In this document: one piece after another, positions 1 to 12,000 of the stretch
Layout of the letters: each line of letters begins with the position of its first letter
How positions within the stretch are numbered: position 1 is the first letter of the stretch
Source: Isoetes taiwanensis
Lineage: Eukaryota; Streptophyta; Lycopodiopsida; Isoetales; Isoetaceae
Assembly (NCBI GenBank): GCA_021234155.1
Contig: JAJEKV010000769.1
Location: 29,698-93,697, forward strand
DNA length: 64,000 nucleotides
Reading direction: 5' to 3'
The notes under the pieces: generated by a model
What the model was told of the DNA's origin: nothing
Database searches by the model: none
Seen by the model: the letters and a program-made list of their open reading frames with translations, nothing else
Position numbers and translations under genes: made by a program

Positions 1-2626
1 TACGAGTTGCTTTTGCTATCTCCACTAAAAGAGAGCCGAGATTTTAGTGCTCTCTGACCCGCACAAAACGTAACTCCCTGAAAAAAATTTAACACTGAAA
101 GTATCACTCCACAATCTGTCCAAGGAGCCCAAGCATGCCTAAAACTGCCACCAAATGCAGGAGTTATGGCAAAAAGAAGATTGCAGCCAAACCTTAACAC
201 CGCCAATAAAGGGCCGGAGATGTCAGGCAATTTTCCGCAGCCAAAACGACCTTCTCATCATACAAGCTATTTATCAACAGAAAGAGCATGCAACGAGCTT
301 TCCAACGAGCCCAAAATCACTCAAATCGACATGGGAATCAAAAGTTATGTGTAAAACAAACGGGGCTGAAACCTAGGGCCATCACCAACACCCTTCACCA
401 AAACCGGTCTCTTAAAGCTTCAACACCTCCATCCTACACACTTACCTCATATCAAGAAATGAATATGAGATCAAGAATAAGGAATAAACAAATATCAATC
501 TGCAATTGCATTCATGCAACTCTTCCAGATATGGCATCCATATGCCATATTTTTCACACCTTGAGCATCTGTAAGGCCGAATTTCTTTGAAGCAATACTT
601 TGTACGAATCCAGCTCTTTTTTGGACGACTTGGTGGCTTGCATGTAGCATTTTTTTGTCTCCTCTTCCTCTAAGGCATCTTCAAATGGAAATATTGCACC
701 TTCATATGCATCACACCACGCTTTTAATGAATATCCTCGATGGACTCTTGTGGTTTTCTTTTCAACTAGAGGATTGCTCCTACTGCATGAGCACAAGGAA
801 TTCCTCTATGGTGCCAAGCACATAGGCACAAGGAATTCTTCTATGGTGCCAAGCACAACAACTGCGTGTATAATGTTCAAGGTCCATAATCTGTCTATGT
901 TCCAATGTAATAACTTCAAAGACGATGCCATTTGAAGCTAAAATTTTGTACTGCCTAGTACCGGTAAGCGGTTCCGTGACGCGCTTCTCCTCCCCAGACA
1001 CTAATGTATAAGCTGCACTTTGCCCTGCAAATTCAATGCTTGCGTAGCTTCATTACCTTGTATGTGAGACCTCTCTATCAATGATTGTCTAATATCAGTA
1101 AGAGCAATAGATAATTCAAAGACTCTGATATATTTTAACTAAAGTGACCAAAATGTTGTCATGAAAGTAAGCTGTAGTCGGACACTCAGGTGGTGCGGTT
1201 TCAACCAATTTGTTGCTAGAGTATTAACTTTTCTCTTATTAACAACTTGCTCATCATATTCAAAAATTGTGTTTGCCTGTGCCGCTTCCCAAAACAAATG
1301 CAAAAGCTTTGTATTATTGCATTTCTTATTGAGGTTTGCCTCAAGATGTCATGCATTAGGAAGGTAGGGAAAACAGCATACAAAACTCTTGCAAACCCTT
1401 GTTTCTGGCTGATATAAATGTGAGCCTTGCTTCTACATGCAAACTACTGCGCAGATACAGTGCCATCCAATCCCAGAAAGGTCTGCAAGTCAAAAAACCA
1501 GTAACACAAGCTCCAAAAGCAAAGAATACCCTGTAGATACGGCCACCACATCCTTCAATAGCTACATGACTTCATGGATTGCTCTCTAAGAGTTTTTGGC
1601 AAAATGCATGTAACTTTCTGTACCCTCTTTGATAATCTCCATTCATAGCCATGGCTATCTGTTTTGCATTATAAGCAACTATATTTGTCAATGTAACACA
1701 CACTTCTCTACAAAAATCATCAATCAACCCAGTAGGCTTAAAATGTGGATGCTCCCTAAATTTATCCTGATATTTTCTTCAATTATTGGACACTATTACA
1801 TGTGTGTTTTCCCTACTACCCGAATTACACAGCTTAGTCCTCCAAAGAATGACAAAGTTTAATAAGTGCCATTGGCAATGCTCATCTTTATACTTCATCT
1901 TGTATCTCCAATTTATCGGACTTTCAACTATAAATTTAGTATGTAATGCAATGGCTTTTATTCGAACTGCATTTTAAAATCTGACAAAGAATCAAATTGC
2001 AACTCTTTTTCTAACTATGGCATTGGGTCCAATTTTGGCTACTGTAGTCCTGCCTTCTTTCAAAATGAAACATGCAAATACAACAATCACTTACAAAAGA
2101 GAGCTTCCAAGCACGAAATCTCCAACAAATTCCTTCCTATAACAAATCCATTCGTTTTCAAAACTCTTTTTCCTGGTAGCGTACTCCAGATAATGGAATA
2201 GACCATCAAATACTCACACTTGGCCTGTATTGGCCCACCATCTAGTTTTGTTTCCAATAGTTCTTAATAAAGGGTAAAAAGTGGGCCATTGTAGGGGAGC
2301 GGGTGGAATGACACCCTCCCCTATATGTGGTCACTAGTACTTTTGTTATGCACGCGACCTACCTTAAGACGTAATATACTTAGACACAATCTGATAAAAT
2401 TGATAGTTATGTGCTCACCCAATGACAGATTCGTTAGTCTAATTTAGTTCTCACTTTATTAGCCACACATAGATTTAATCATCTTAGTTTCTTTTCTCGG
2501 GACTGATGGATTTATTCATTTATCTAAGTTTATTTCTCACTTTATTAGTCATGAAAATTATCAAAGGCTATGTTGATTGCTTAAACTCTTCATAAATTAA
2601 ATATCATAGTCCTAGAACTCTATATC
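1..2626. other. No recognisable gene; AT-rich intergenic sequence
   Basis: I see no protein family, splice-linked exons or RNA gene here. The short open frames are all under about 100 codons, overlap on both strands and carry no motif I know. The only local structure is a 35-bp tandem duplication near 791-860, listed separately. The right edge is set by the start of an LTR at 2627. Confidence 0.6.
791..860. repeat. 35-bp tandem duplication
   Basis: Two adjacent copies start with GCACAAGGAATTC (791 and 826). Both continue through a shared TCTATGGTGCCAAGCACA stretch and differ by one base (CCTC versus CTTC). This is a simple local duplication with no coding role that I can see. Confidence 0.75.
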
Positions 2627-4235
2627 TGTGACGTTCCACATATATGTATGCCTTTTGGGTATAAATACATGACACGTCACTATGAATAATTAATGGTGCA
2701 TTAATTATTCATAAGCTAAGGGTAGCTATGTTAATCATTAATTATTAAGGTGGAAACCTAACCCTAAACCCTAATTCGAATTTAGGGCTTAACCTAATAT
2801 TAAAAGGGGTTAAAATATTAAATTAGTTAATAATAACCAATCTAGAGTTGCCACCTAGCTCAAATCAATTGGGCAAGACAGGCTTGCCAATTTGGGACAC
2901 CCAAATTGGGGCTTCCACCCTAATTTGTCCCAATTCGAATTGGGGGAGATTGGTGGAGGAGGAGCTGTAAACCCTGTTCCAGCCAGAAGGATAGGAAACT
3001 AGGGAGATAGTGGATCTAGCTATGATTCCACTTAGTACATAGATAGGTTGGATTCCTAGAAAGTCATAGGATTAACACTTGTATGCTTAGAAGATAGCTA
3101 GGATTGACTCTTGTATGAATAGATGTATGATTAATCTCTATTTTTCGAAGCTATGGATGGATGGATGTATAATGATAGTTCTCTTCTCGCTCCTCCCTCC
3201 CGCTTGTGGGGGTTAAGGGGTAAGAGACCTAAAGACTATGTAGAAGCAGAGATGCTCCTAGCTAGGATCACTTAAATTCCAATAAATGCGCCTCATGCAC
3301 AAGAGCCCACGTGTTGTGGATGCTATGTTTGGTTCAAAGACCGCATAACGAAAGCATGATGGTGAAACGGAGGTGGAATCCTCGCCTAGTTTGACTATAG
3401 GAATTTCTATAGTGTGTTAAGCTTATAGTTTGACTATAGGAATTTCTCCGTGTAGGGCCGGGTATAGGTTTGACACCTCCTGGGTCGCAAGATACGTACC
3501 TAAAGGGACGTCTTGAACTCAATGGGCGTGCTGGGGTGGCCTATGGATTTTGGGGGGTTAAAATCGGGTACGGATGCGTCGTGGTTGCATGAAGGAACCA
3601 CGATCCTCTAGCCACCCATGGAACCATCATGTTCAGTGAGTGAATTCATTTCCTCCCTGCCTCGTCGGACCGGGGAGATGCAACCCAGAGTAGTCTCATA
3701 GGGTGAATTCATGAGGTTGCATCTTTGGAAGGCTATAACAACGTCATAGCGAATTCAGCTTATCTGCAAAGTGTGCAGAGGAGGGGCGGATGGAGTGGAC
3801 TACCCTAGCCATTGTCCTATGCCAGAAAATGCCATTGTTATGATTTTGTCTGTTGTTATCCGGAGGCCTTGACTGTCAGTTGACCCCCTTGACTCTGAGC
3901 CCGGGGTAGAATCCTTATTTCTGATGCATTTCCTATGTTGTATTGGTATTATGTTGTTATTCATGTGATGATGGATGGACCACCCTTCGTAATGGCATAT
4001 TATTTATTTGTATTGTTGCCATGTGCTAACATGTATGTATGCTTCCGCTATATATAGGATTCGCATAGAAGGCGTGGGATTAATGACACCTCCATGTCCT
4101 TCACTCGGACATCTGGCCATCACAGGTGGTCCAAGATAGACATAGGACCTTTCCATGGTGGTGTAGTCACCATGGAAGAGGGGATTTCCCGTATCTATAT
4201 GATGGGAGCATCGTATAGGTTCGGGGAGCGTCACA
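2627..4235 (+). mobile_element. 5' long terminal repeat of an LTR retrotransposon
   Basis: The segment starts TGTGACG and ends CGTCACA, a 7-bp terminal inverted repeat with the TG...CA ends typical of LTRs. It is followed one base later by a primer-binding site (4237-4248). The length of 1609 bp fits large plant LTRs. Part of the same family recurs in opposite orientation at 58444-58597, where the LTR end and a primer site are again adjacent; this independently supports the boundary at 4235. Inside there is a partly duplicated motif near 3387-3448 (AGTTTGACTATAGGAATTTC twice). The left flank ATATC (2622-2626) would be the 5-bp target duplication if a 3' LTR exists, but I found none in the window. 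No gag or pol frame follows, so the element is truncated or its interior is decayed. Whether it is gypsy or copia cannot be told from the LTR alone. Confidence 0.75.
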
Positions 4236-4236
4236 A

Positions 4237-4248
4237 TGGTGTCAGAGC
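4237..4248 (+). other. Primer-binding site (initiator Met tRNA type)
   Basis: TGGTGTCAGAGC lies one base after the LTR end. The usual plant sequence complementary to the 3' end of initiator methionine tRNA is TGGTATCAGAGC, so there is one mismatch. The related copy at 58431-58442 has the exact match in reverse orientation. Confidence 0.8.
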
Positions 4249-4654
4249 ATGGTTTTGGTGGACTGTTAATTAGTTGGGGATCCTAATATAGAAAATTATC
4301 CTAGAAGTCCGTAAGTAGTATGATTGATGGCCAAATTTGTGGTAAATGACGTAGTTATGAAGATAAATTTGAAGATATAGAGGTGAGACTATGTTGAGTT
4401 TTCAGAACGCGTTCCTTTCTTGTAGAGATTATAACCTTTCTAGGAAACTCGGATCGAGACGATTTTTTGGTCCATTAAGGCGCCCAAAAACACCTTAATT
4501 TGTCTAGAGCACCCCTTGGCCAAACCCCCCAGCATCGACATTTGAGCCTAAAACCAAAATCAGTGTACATGGGGAAAAGGAGCCTTAGTTTTCGATTCCA
4601 AACATCAAAAAAAACATTTTACGCCAGTTTTGCAAAAAAAAGAAGGAAGGAAGG
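4249..4654 (+). other. Decayed interior of the LTR element or unrecognised sequence
   Basis: This follows the primer-binding site, so it should be the untranslated leader of the retrotransposon. No gag-like reading frame is visible. A GGAA microsatellite (AAGGAAGGAAGGAAGG) near 4644-4661 ends it, next to a SINE-like relic. Confidence 0.4.
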
Positions 4655-4770
4655 AAGGAAGGTACTTTTATCGTCCACCTGAGACCAATCGGTGGGAGTG
4701 TTTTTCCACTTCGTTTCAAACCTGTGACCTCCTATTTGTAACCTTAGGTTCTTACCACCATGCCAACATT
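4655..4770 (-). mobile_element. SINE-like relic (tRNA-derived, minus strand)
   Basis: Read on the minus strand, an A-box-like TGGCATGGTGG (4755-4765) is followed about 32 bases later by a B-box-like GGTTTGAAACG (4712-4722), the spacing expected of an internal pol III promoter. Downstream is GGTCTCAGGTGGACGATAAAA, which resembles the tail of the decayed LINE at 45945-46066. That fits a SINE sharing a 3' tail with a partner LINE. The B box has about two mismatches from consensus, so this is a degraded copy. Target duplications were not identified. Confidence 0.4.
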
Positions 4771-5635
4771 CCTTCATATGATATATCTTATATTATAATG
4801 TTTTAGTGTATTGTTTGGATCTAGCCCTAGATCTGGACGACCTGTGTTTTGAGTTAAAAATATTAACGGCCGAGATGCCTTTGAGTTTTTTTTCATCTTC
4901 TCGCTCTAGCTTAGGGCTTCCTCGGCTATATGGCAGATCGAGCTATGGTTCTTGCTCGAAATGGTTGCTCCCAAGCAAGGTTTTCAGCTATGGCCACCTC
5001 GGCCGCAAGTCCTCCGGTCTTCGTTCCTGCTTTCAAGCCTCCCCTTTTCAAGCTATGGCCGCCAAGAGGCCGGACCGGCGAAAGCACGTCAGAGAGCCTT
5101 TTACTTTAACTGTCATCTCTTTCGGAATATTGTAGGCTCAACTTATAGAGCTTGCTACTTTTGAAGAAGCAGGTGCCTCAGATTCGGGTCTAGGATTCGA
5201 CTATCTAGTCTAGGATTCACTGTGGCTTCGGGCTGTTAAAAGGCATGCCAAGATTGCCAAGAATTTATGCATGATATTCTCGTGAGGTGAAAGGAGCTTT
5301 CTTCTTCTCATGATTCAAAAACCGTTGGCTTATTTCCAACTAACAGATTCCCAGCAGATAGGAGCTCACCGACATCAAGAAGGGATGCAACTGTATAGAT
5401 AAAACGAAGAGCCAGAGCCCATAATCATCAGGTTTATTAGTGTTTTCATCAGGTTTTCCAGTAGAGCCAATAATTTAGATCTTCATGTAATATTTAAATC
5501 TGATCTTTATGTACATAATACTCTTTAACTGGAGTTTAAAACGGGTCTTGAAACTAGAGGCCTTGAAGAAATCAAAGGCCTTGAAGTTAATGGAAAATTT
5601 ATTTGATATGGAAGAGCTGGATGTATCTTCTTAGG

Positions 5636-5745
5636 CAAGAAGGATGTAAGCTATAATCTTTAGGAGTATTGCAAATGGATGAGGTAAAATAACATAAAGA
5701 TTGGGGCACATTGGCAGCTAGGTTGCTATTTTCATGTCCAGGCAG
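5636..5745 (+). repeat. Dispersed repeat, copy 1 (partner at 58598-58712)
   Basis: About 100 bp beginning CAAGAAGGATGTAAGC and running past GGTAAAATAACATAAAGAT is closely similar to 58598-58712 in the same orientation. At 58.6 kb it abuts a truncated LTR, so the unit may belong to that element's neighbourhood or be a separate dispersed repeat. No coding potential is seen. Confidence 0.65.
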
Positions 5746-7324
5746 CTTGCAAAATATGGAAAGAATGCGCTTTCCTTCTAGAACTGTATCATTTGCAATG
5801 ATATGAATGTGCGCAAAAACTTGAAGAGACCAGGTATGAAATTGCATGCATATTTTGTTCTATATATGCAAAGAGTGAGCATGATTTATTTCTGAGCAGA
5901 GCGCTTGCAAGAGATATAGCAAGCCCAGGTTTGGAGCAAAGAGCGGGCACTAATAAAGAGATTTGGTAAAACATGTCCATTTTGAACCATGCTTTGAAAA
6001 ATCAAAGATAGATGTTTATAAAATATTTATGCAAGAACATGCAGAAAGACAGTTGCCATTTCGATTTTCTGCCTCAGGTGCTCATTCAAATTATAATTTA
6101 GTTTGAGCACATTTAAGTTTCATTTGCAATGATGATTTTGGCATAAAAAATGGCCCCTCTCTAGGATCTTTAAATGCAGCAGTAGATGCAAATTATACAG
6201 AAAGAATCTATGCAATGCAATTGATTTGTCGTGCTGGGCTTTGTATTGTCTTGCTATTGCTTGACATTTTTAGACATTTCACTCTTCTTGCTTCCTGCTG
6301 GTGAGGAGCTATTGAAGGCTTATGGATGCATCCAAATCAAAATCTATTATGTGGAAGTGTGCCTTGGAAGTAGAAACCCGTAATCATTAGATCCAATGTT
6401 TAGACGACTATATGAATTGCCTCCCTAGCACATAGCTTCGTGGTTATCTTTAGGTATGGTGGTCACAAGCTGTTATGGCAGATAAGTTGTAGTGAGTAGG
6501 AGGCTGAGATTGATTAAATGCACTATTACCCCAGCTTAATATTTTTCGTGTATCTTTCTGGATTCCACTACACATGTAATCCACCCTTGCAGAAATGTTG
6601 TATTCAATGAAATTGCTCCTCACTTGGTGCAAGGATGTATTCCCTTGCATTAGAGTACTTGCACAAGCTCGAAAACCTTGAGACCAGCCACAACAAACTG
6701 CCTTTCATTTATGTAAATGCTCAAATTTTGCCTTGCAAACTACAGCATTCAGGCTTTAAATAATCAACACATGCTTTTTAAGGCCTCCAAGTTTGACAAA
6801 GAGTTTGACAAAGAATTAGGAAGCTATTTCTTAGGTGCTCCAAGATATCGCAAAGAGCAAAAAGGTAAGTGGATGGACTTGAATTGTACGATAGCTTAGC
6901 GCAAGATGTTACTTGAATTGTTACGATAGCTTAGCACAAGATATTTTATGAGCAAAATGGACTTGAATTGGATGGTAACTTAACACAAATTTTGACAAGA
7001 ACATCATTTTTGAAATTCGGAGGAATGTATTCTTTGGCTTATTATTTTGTATTGAATAAACAACAGTGTAGTTGAACATCATAAGGATTTAACATAAAAC
7101 ATTATTGGTTATCTATATGGCAATTGAAATGTTTGAGGCAATGTCAATGACTATTTGAGACATTATTATATATTGATACAAATAACTGAAATCAAATAAA
7201 TTTGGAGTTGTAATGCTTTAACGCATCATCCCTAAAATAATAATCTAAAAAGTAAAAGGCACACAAAACTTCGTTGATAGGTTTCTAACTTTAGCCATTT
7301 AAGAGTTGCACCAGTGCCTTAATA

Positions 7325-7425
7325 CATCACCCCTAAACCAATAATCTAAAAGTAAAATGCATACAAAGCTTTAACATCACCCCTAAACCAATAATCTAAA
7401 AGTAAAATGCATACAAAGCTTTATT
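7325..7425. repeat. 50-bp tandem duplication with a third diverged copy
   Basis: The unit CATCACCCCTAAACCAATAA... occurs at 7325 and again at 7375, nearly identical. A more diverged copy lies upstream near 7225 (CATCATCCCTAAAATAATAA). This is a local duplication with no gene. Confidence 0.7.
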
Positions 7426-8117
7426 TACATGTTATGAGACACATGAAGAAATGTTAAGGTGTAGAAATCTATGCCAAAGCTACTCCATTACCATAAGTGC
7501 AAGCCCCAAAGAGTTATGAAGCATCGTGTTGCAGAACAATTCAAGAAGCAAGCATATATCTTTATATTAGAATGTTGTTTTCTTTTGTACGCTCGACATT
7601 GACTTTGCAATTTGAGCGACATGCTTTCACCAATACGCTACCATGCATTCAAATTCAATGTGGAGAAATTCAAGCCGTTGTGTTTCCAAAGTGAATCCGC
7701 AGGATTATCATTTACAGGTTACCAACTTTTGCACAATTACTTCTTCTATAATGCAATATAATATTTGCACCAAGCATCAAGTTAAGGTAGTAGTGTCTGA
7801 GGTTGAGTTATGGGGATACAGTTTTGAGGTAGTGCATTGTTTCTTTTGCTTAGAGCTTGGGTCATGAGGATGTAAGTTTCTAGGAAGTGTATTGTTCCTT
7901 TTGCTTAACATTGACGTAAGACAATGTAGATGGTTCTTGAACTCCATAGAGTGTTCATTGGTAATGTAAGTTCTTATCACTGGCATGAAAGTTTCTTTTA
8001 AACGACTTTTTTGTTAGAATGCAAAAGTTGAATTATTATTGCACGCTTTTCCTTATTGTGGCCAAAACATTTATAGGCTTCAACTTATGCCCAACAACTC
8101 TTTAAGAGGTATATTGT

Positions 8118-8172
8118 GGGATTGAACCCCTGAGCTTCTGCACCCAAGACAAACTCTCTACCAATGGGCTAA
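8118..8172 (-). repeat. tRNA-Pro-like pol III promoter relic (SINE or tRNA remnant)
   Basis: On the minus strand there is a D-arm-like TTAGCCCATTGGTAGAG (8156-8172), then CTTGGGT, which could be an anticodon loop with TGG (proline), then a T-loop GGTTCAATCCC (8118-8128). The order and spacing match a tRNA body. The acceptor stem does not pair, because GGAAC at the 5' side is not matched after the T arm. It is therefore not a working tRNA gene but a tRNA-derived SINE head or a decayed tRNA copy. Confidence 0.45.
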
Positions 8173-8583
8173 GTTCCTTTCTCAAGGGATATAATAATTG
8201 TCATTTTATTTATAGTGGCTCTGTTTTCTAATTAGAAGACTGCCTTACGTAAACCCATGCTATGGTGGAAACAACTCCGCCGGACTTGTGCAACCATAAC
8301 AAGGCACGCCCCTCGCCTTGGCAAATGGGTTCCCCGACCATAGTATCACACTTTATTGATGCGAGATGGACGACGACTCTTCCGAACGAGATAGAATCTC
8401 CCAAGTTGAATCCTAATCCACTCTCCCCTTTGATAACTCGCAGCAATACCCTAGAAGTACGAATTCTCCAATACTGATGTTTAAATAATTTTTCTCTAGT
8501 AGATGCCTTGGAAGCAAAATTCTTCAACCCTGCCTTCGTTTAATCTCTAGGACCTTCATCTACTTTAAATGCTATTTTATTTT

Positions 8584-9068
8584 TTGATGAACGTGGACCA
8601 TTATTACTCAAAAGAATACAAAGAGTATATGGAGGAACTCAAAACCCAGTGGATAAGATGTCCACTAGAGCAACACTACTCACCACATACATAATATAGA
8701 AAATATCACCCCACCACATAACATAGAAAAGCAGAGAATACATATCACCATGAGCATAACTGTTTGCTATGAGTAAGTCTGAATTATCTGAAAAGACCTG
8801 TCCCTTGAAGATGAGGAGATTTCGTCTCTTCCAGATGGACCAGATGATTCAAGCAGATGCTAAGTGGAAAGCCCTCTTTGCTAACTTGTCCCAAGAACTA
8901 GGATAGACTGATAGTAGGACCTGCTGACTATTCAAGTCACAATAGAAAAGGCTCAAAAGCCACTGCCAAGCAAGTCGAGCATGGTGACACAAGAAAAAGC
9001 AGTGCTTAATTGTCTCATTCCTCTACATGCAAAGACGGCAGATCACCGAGACTTCTGGACGAAATCGA
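8584..9068 (-). mobile_element. 5'-truncated L1-type LINE insertion with 17-bp target duplication
   Basis: A 485-bp insert is flanked by the identical 17-mer TAAATGCTATTTTATTT at 8567-8583 and 9069-9085, the hallmark of target-primed reverse transcription. Read on the minus strand it encodes the C-terminal zinc-binding region of a plant LINE reverse transcriptase (zf-RVT family): CRLC, then ETIKHCFFLCHHARLAWQW, then SWDKLAKRAFHLASA and IIWSIWKRRNLLIFKGQ. There are in-frame stops after CRLCM and after HLASA, so this copy is dead. The 3' end, on the left in + coordinates, is the untranslated tail. A second copy of the same family end lies at 57822-58326. Compared with it, this copy lacks about 110 bp and has a short extra stretch near 8698-8725. 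Confidence 0.85.
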
Positions 9069-9085
9069 TAAATGCTATTTTATTT

Positions 9086-12000
9086 GACTTCACATGTTAG
9101 GAGCTAAGTAACATTATAGAGCCATCATACCTAATCTTGTTTCTTTTAGTCTCTAAGCCTTGACTCGCCTTACTTCTCAGAGAATAGATTTCTCTTGACC
9201 CAACCAACTAGACACTGCCATGCAGCAACCCTCTAGGCCTTGTGTTTGTAAATTGTACCATCACCCTTCACCACTTTTCTTTATGTTCATGATCCTTAAA
9301 AGAGGAAAAAAAAAATCCCTTTCCCAGGTCAAGACACATACTCTGTAATACCTAGTGATTGCTTGAGTTCGAATTCCCACACATGCCAACACCTCACTCG
9401 AATCTATCTAGAGCGTAAACTTCAGTATCAGTTTGTACCACCCTTCACCGCCTATATCGCAGTGATTATATATTTGCATCACATGCATGTCAACTTGCGA
9501 TGGCCAAACCTATTTTCAAGTTGTTCTACCCTAACACTTGAAGGTATGCCACCATTCTTGACTCATCAACACCTTCAAGGATACCTAAATTTGGTTGGGG
9601 CAAACCATTATCTTAATGTCTTAGGCTCACTAAATTTAAAGAATAACCTACATATCTCAGGAAAATTAGAACAATAGTCCCAAGTGTTAGTACAAATCAG
9701 GCACCCTTCTACAATGACTCCTTCTACTCTTAGGTTCCTTGTAAAGTTATTGTTCGCCATGTTATCCTAGAAATTGAAATCCTTTTATTCCTAAGGCTCG
9801 TGTCTTCGTCAGTTTTTCAAAACCCCTTGCTGCCTTTCAACCTGGTAGCCCACACGTAATGAATAATAGTCCATTAATTTCGTCTTCGTCTTTGCTAAGT
9901 TCTCGCAATTATCATCGATCTCCTTTACCTTGGCCTTGAAACGTGTTGCTTCTTACTCCCAATGCTGCTCATCACCTGTACGCTTGATATAACATATATA
10001 AATTCTTCGTCCGTAGGATCATCAAATAATCTAACCTTTCAGATCTTCTTTCACACTCTCGTTATCTTCTAAATTACCGCTATATACTGTATGCTCCATA
10101 AATCTATGCTCCAAGTTACAGTTAGGTGCTCAAATTTCTCTATGATTTTTAACCCCCATATCATTGGAACCCTATGATGTAGCATCCTTATAGCTCTTAG
10201 AATTGTTAGTTCTTATGTTCTCTTATGCCCATGCCATGTCACTGTTAGGCACCCCCATATACACCACAGTCATGCCTATTTCAGAAAGTGAGCCTTCTTA
10301 ACCATCATTTGTTACCTAGAGTCCTCTCGGTGCTTGCCTTGCGTTCTTTAATTCATCCCAAACACGTTAAGGGACAAATAACAACATGTGTGACCCTATC
10401 CAAAGTCCAAAGCCCTATATGGCTGCTTGACATGGTCATATAGTTATGCTCATCATTCCAACTGTATTATACAATCCTCGCCACCTCTTGCAAGTCTAAA
10501 ACATGTATTTCTCCATGCATATTATTATCATATCCTTTACTTATCATCCGCCCTTGTATATCAATCTAGTGGTTAATACCCTGCACCAGAACTTCAACTT
10601 TTCTTTCCTCAAACTAGATCTTGTTTAGATCTAGATAATGCATGGTTATACCCTAGTTACATTATATTTATCTTGATAAAGTAAATTCTTATATAAAGTT
10701 AATTAGAATGCATCATTTACTATCCTTATGAGATTTATAGATGGGGTTTATTGGAGCACTTTAACCTATATTTTTATTTTGAATTCTGCATAATAATTTC
10801 TTTAGTTAATAACGATACTAATATAATATATAAACATCTAAAAAATTCCTTGGACTATAGCTTGTCTAGTTAAGGACTCATTGGCACAAAAATTAAGTCA
10901 AAACTTGTAATAATAAGAGAGATATAATTCGTGAACCTCATGCAACACTTTTAAGCAAAATAGGGTTTGGCGACTTCAATTGATATCAAATGATAGCGGC
11001 CAAACATGGAAACATGAAAATCGATATGTTTTATCATAATATATCAATTAATTTCATATTTAACAAGGTTTAGACACTTTTATGCTAGAAAATTGAAGAA
11101 TGCAGTTCTAGAGTGCTGTAAAAACTTCCAAATTCTCCAAAGTTTGAACAATCATACCAATATAAGGTGAATCCAGTGGTCATGAAATTCTCACATGTCA
11201 TTAAGAATCAAGTGAAGACTCAAATAGTGGTGGTATATTTTAAAATTTAAATTTCTCTTGTGAGATATATGGTTTAAGTGGCAGGGGGGTATGGTGGACC
11301 ATTTCTGGTCCATGGACCAGAAATGTTCCCCGGGACAATTCTAATGCTAATAAGAAGAGAGTTCTCACATACAAACTCTTCCTCTGAGTGCTTGATGTTC
11401 CGATTGAAGGATTAAACATAGGAATTAGAAAATAACCGTCATCGTTTCTGTCAGTGAAACAGGCTGGAAGATCAGCTCAGAAATGGATTCTTTGTAAGAT
11501 AAACACAAAACAGAAGCTTAAATGAAAGGACAGTTACTCAAGAACCTGAAGACCACAAAGCTTCATGGATCAGATACAGAAAAATGGCCGAAATATGGGT
11601 AAGCCTTGTAGAAATATCGCCAAAAAGAACCATCAAACCTTGCTCAAATCTAGCAAAACCGTCATGAATTTCCGCACGACCATGCCGTCGACCGTCTTGG
11701 ATCTGTTCGCCAGGCCACGATGCGTCCTTGCTTCTCTACAAAAACCTTCCTTATTTCCCTTGTTACCTTCCACCAAAAACCTTCCATAATAAGAGCAACA
11801 AAACCCATAACCATGCAAAACCCAAACCCCATTTTCTCACGTCAATGTAGGGTTTTGGCATGTATAAAGTTTGGCATACTTTATACATGATCATATCTTA
11901 GGCTCCACCTATCCCTTTCTTCGATTGCAGAAGATAAAGAGCGATTATTAATACAAGAAATTTATCGCGGCGGCCAAGGCCACCGCGAACATTTCTTTGG

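Larger units (their letters stand above)
4771..8110. other. No recognisable gene; AT-rich intergenic sequence
   Basis: No open frame here shows a known domain. The region holds a piece of a dispersed repeat (5636-5745) and a 50-bp tandem duplication (7325-7425), listed separately. Confidence 0.55.

Noticed and set aside
2755-2775. Telomere-like CCCTAAACCCTAA
   Set aside because: Only about two to three units inside an LTR; too short to be an interstitial telomere block.
8118-8172. Functional tRNA-Pro gene
   Set aside because: The acceptor stem does not pair and the T stem is imperfect; kept only as a tRNA-derived relic.
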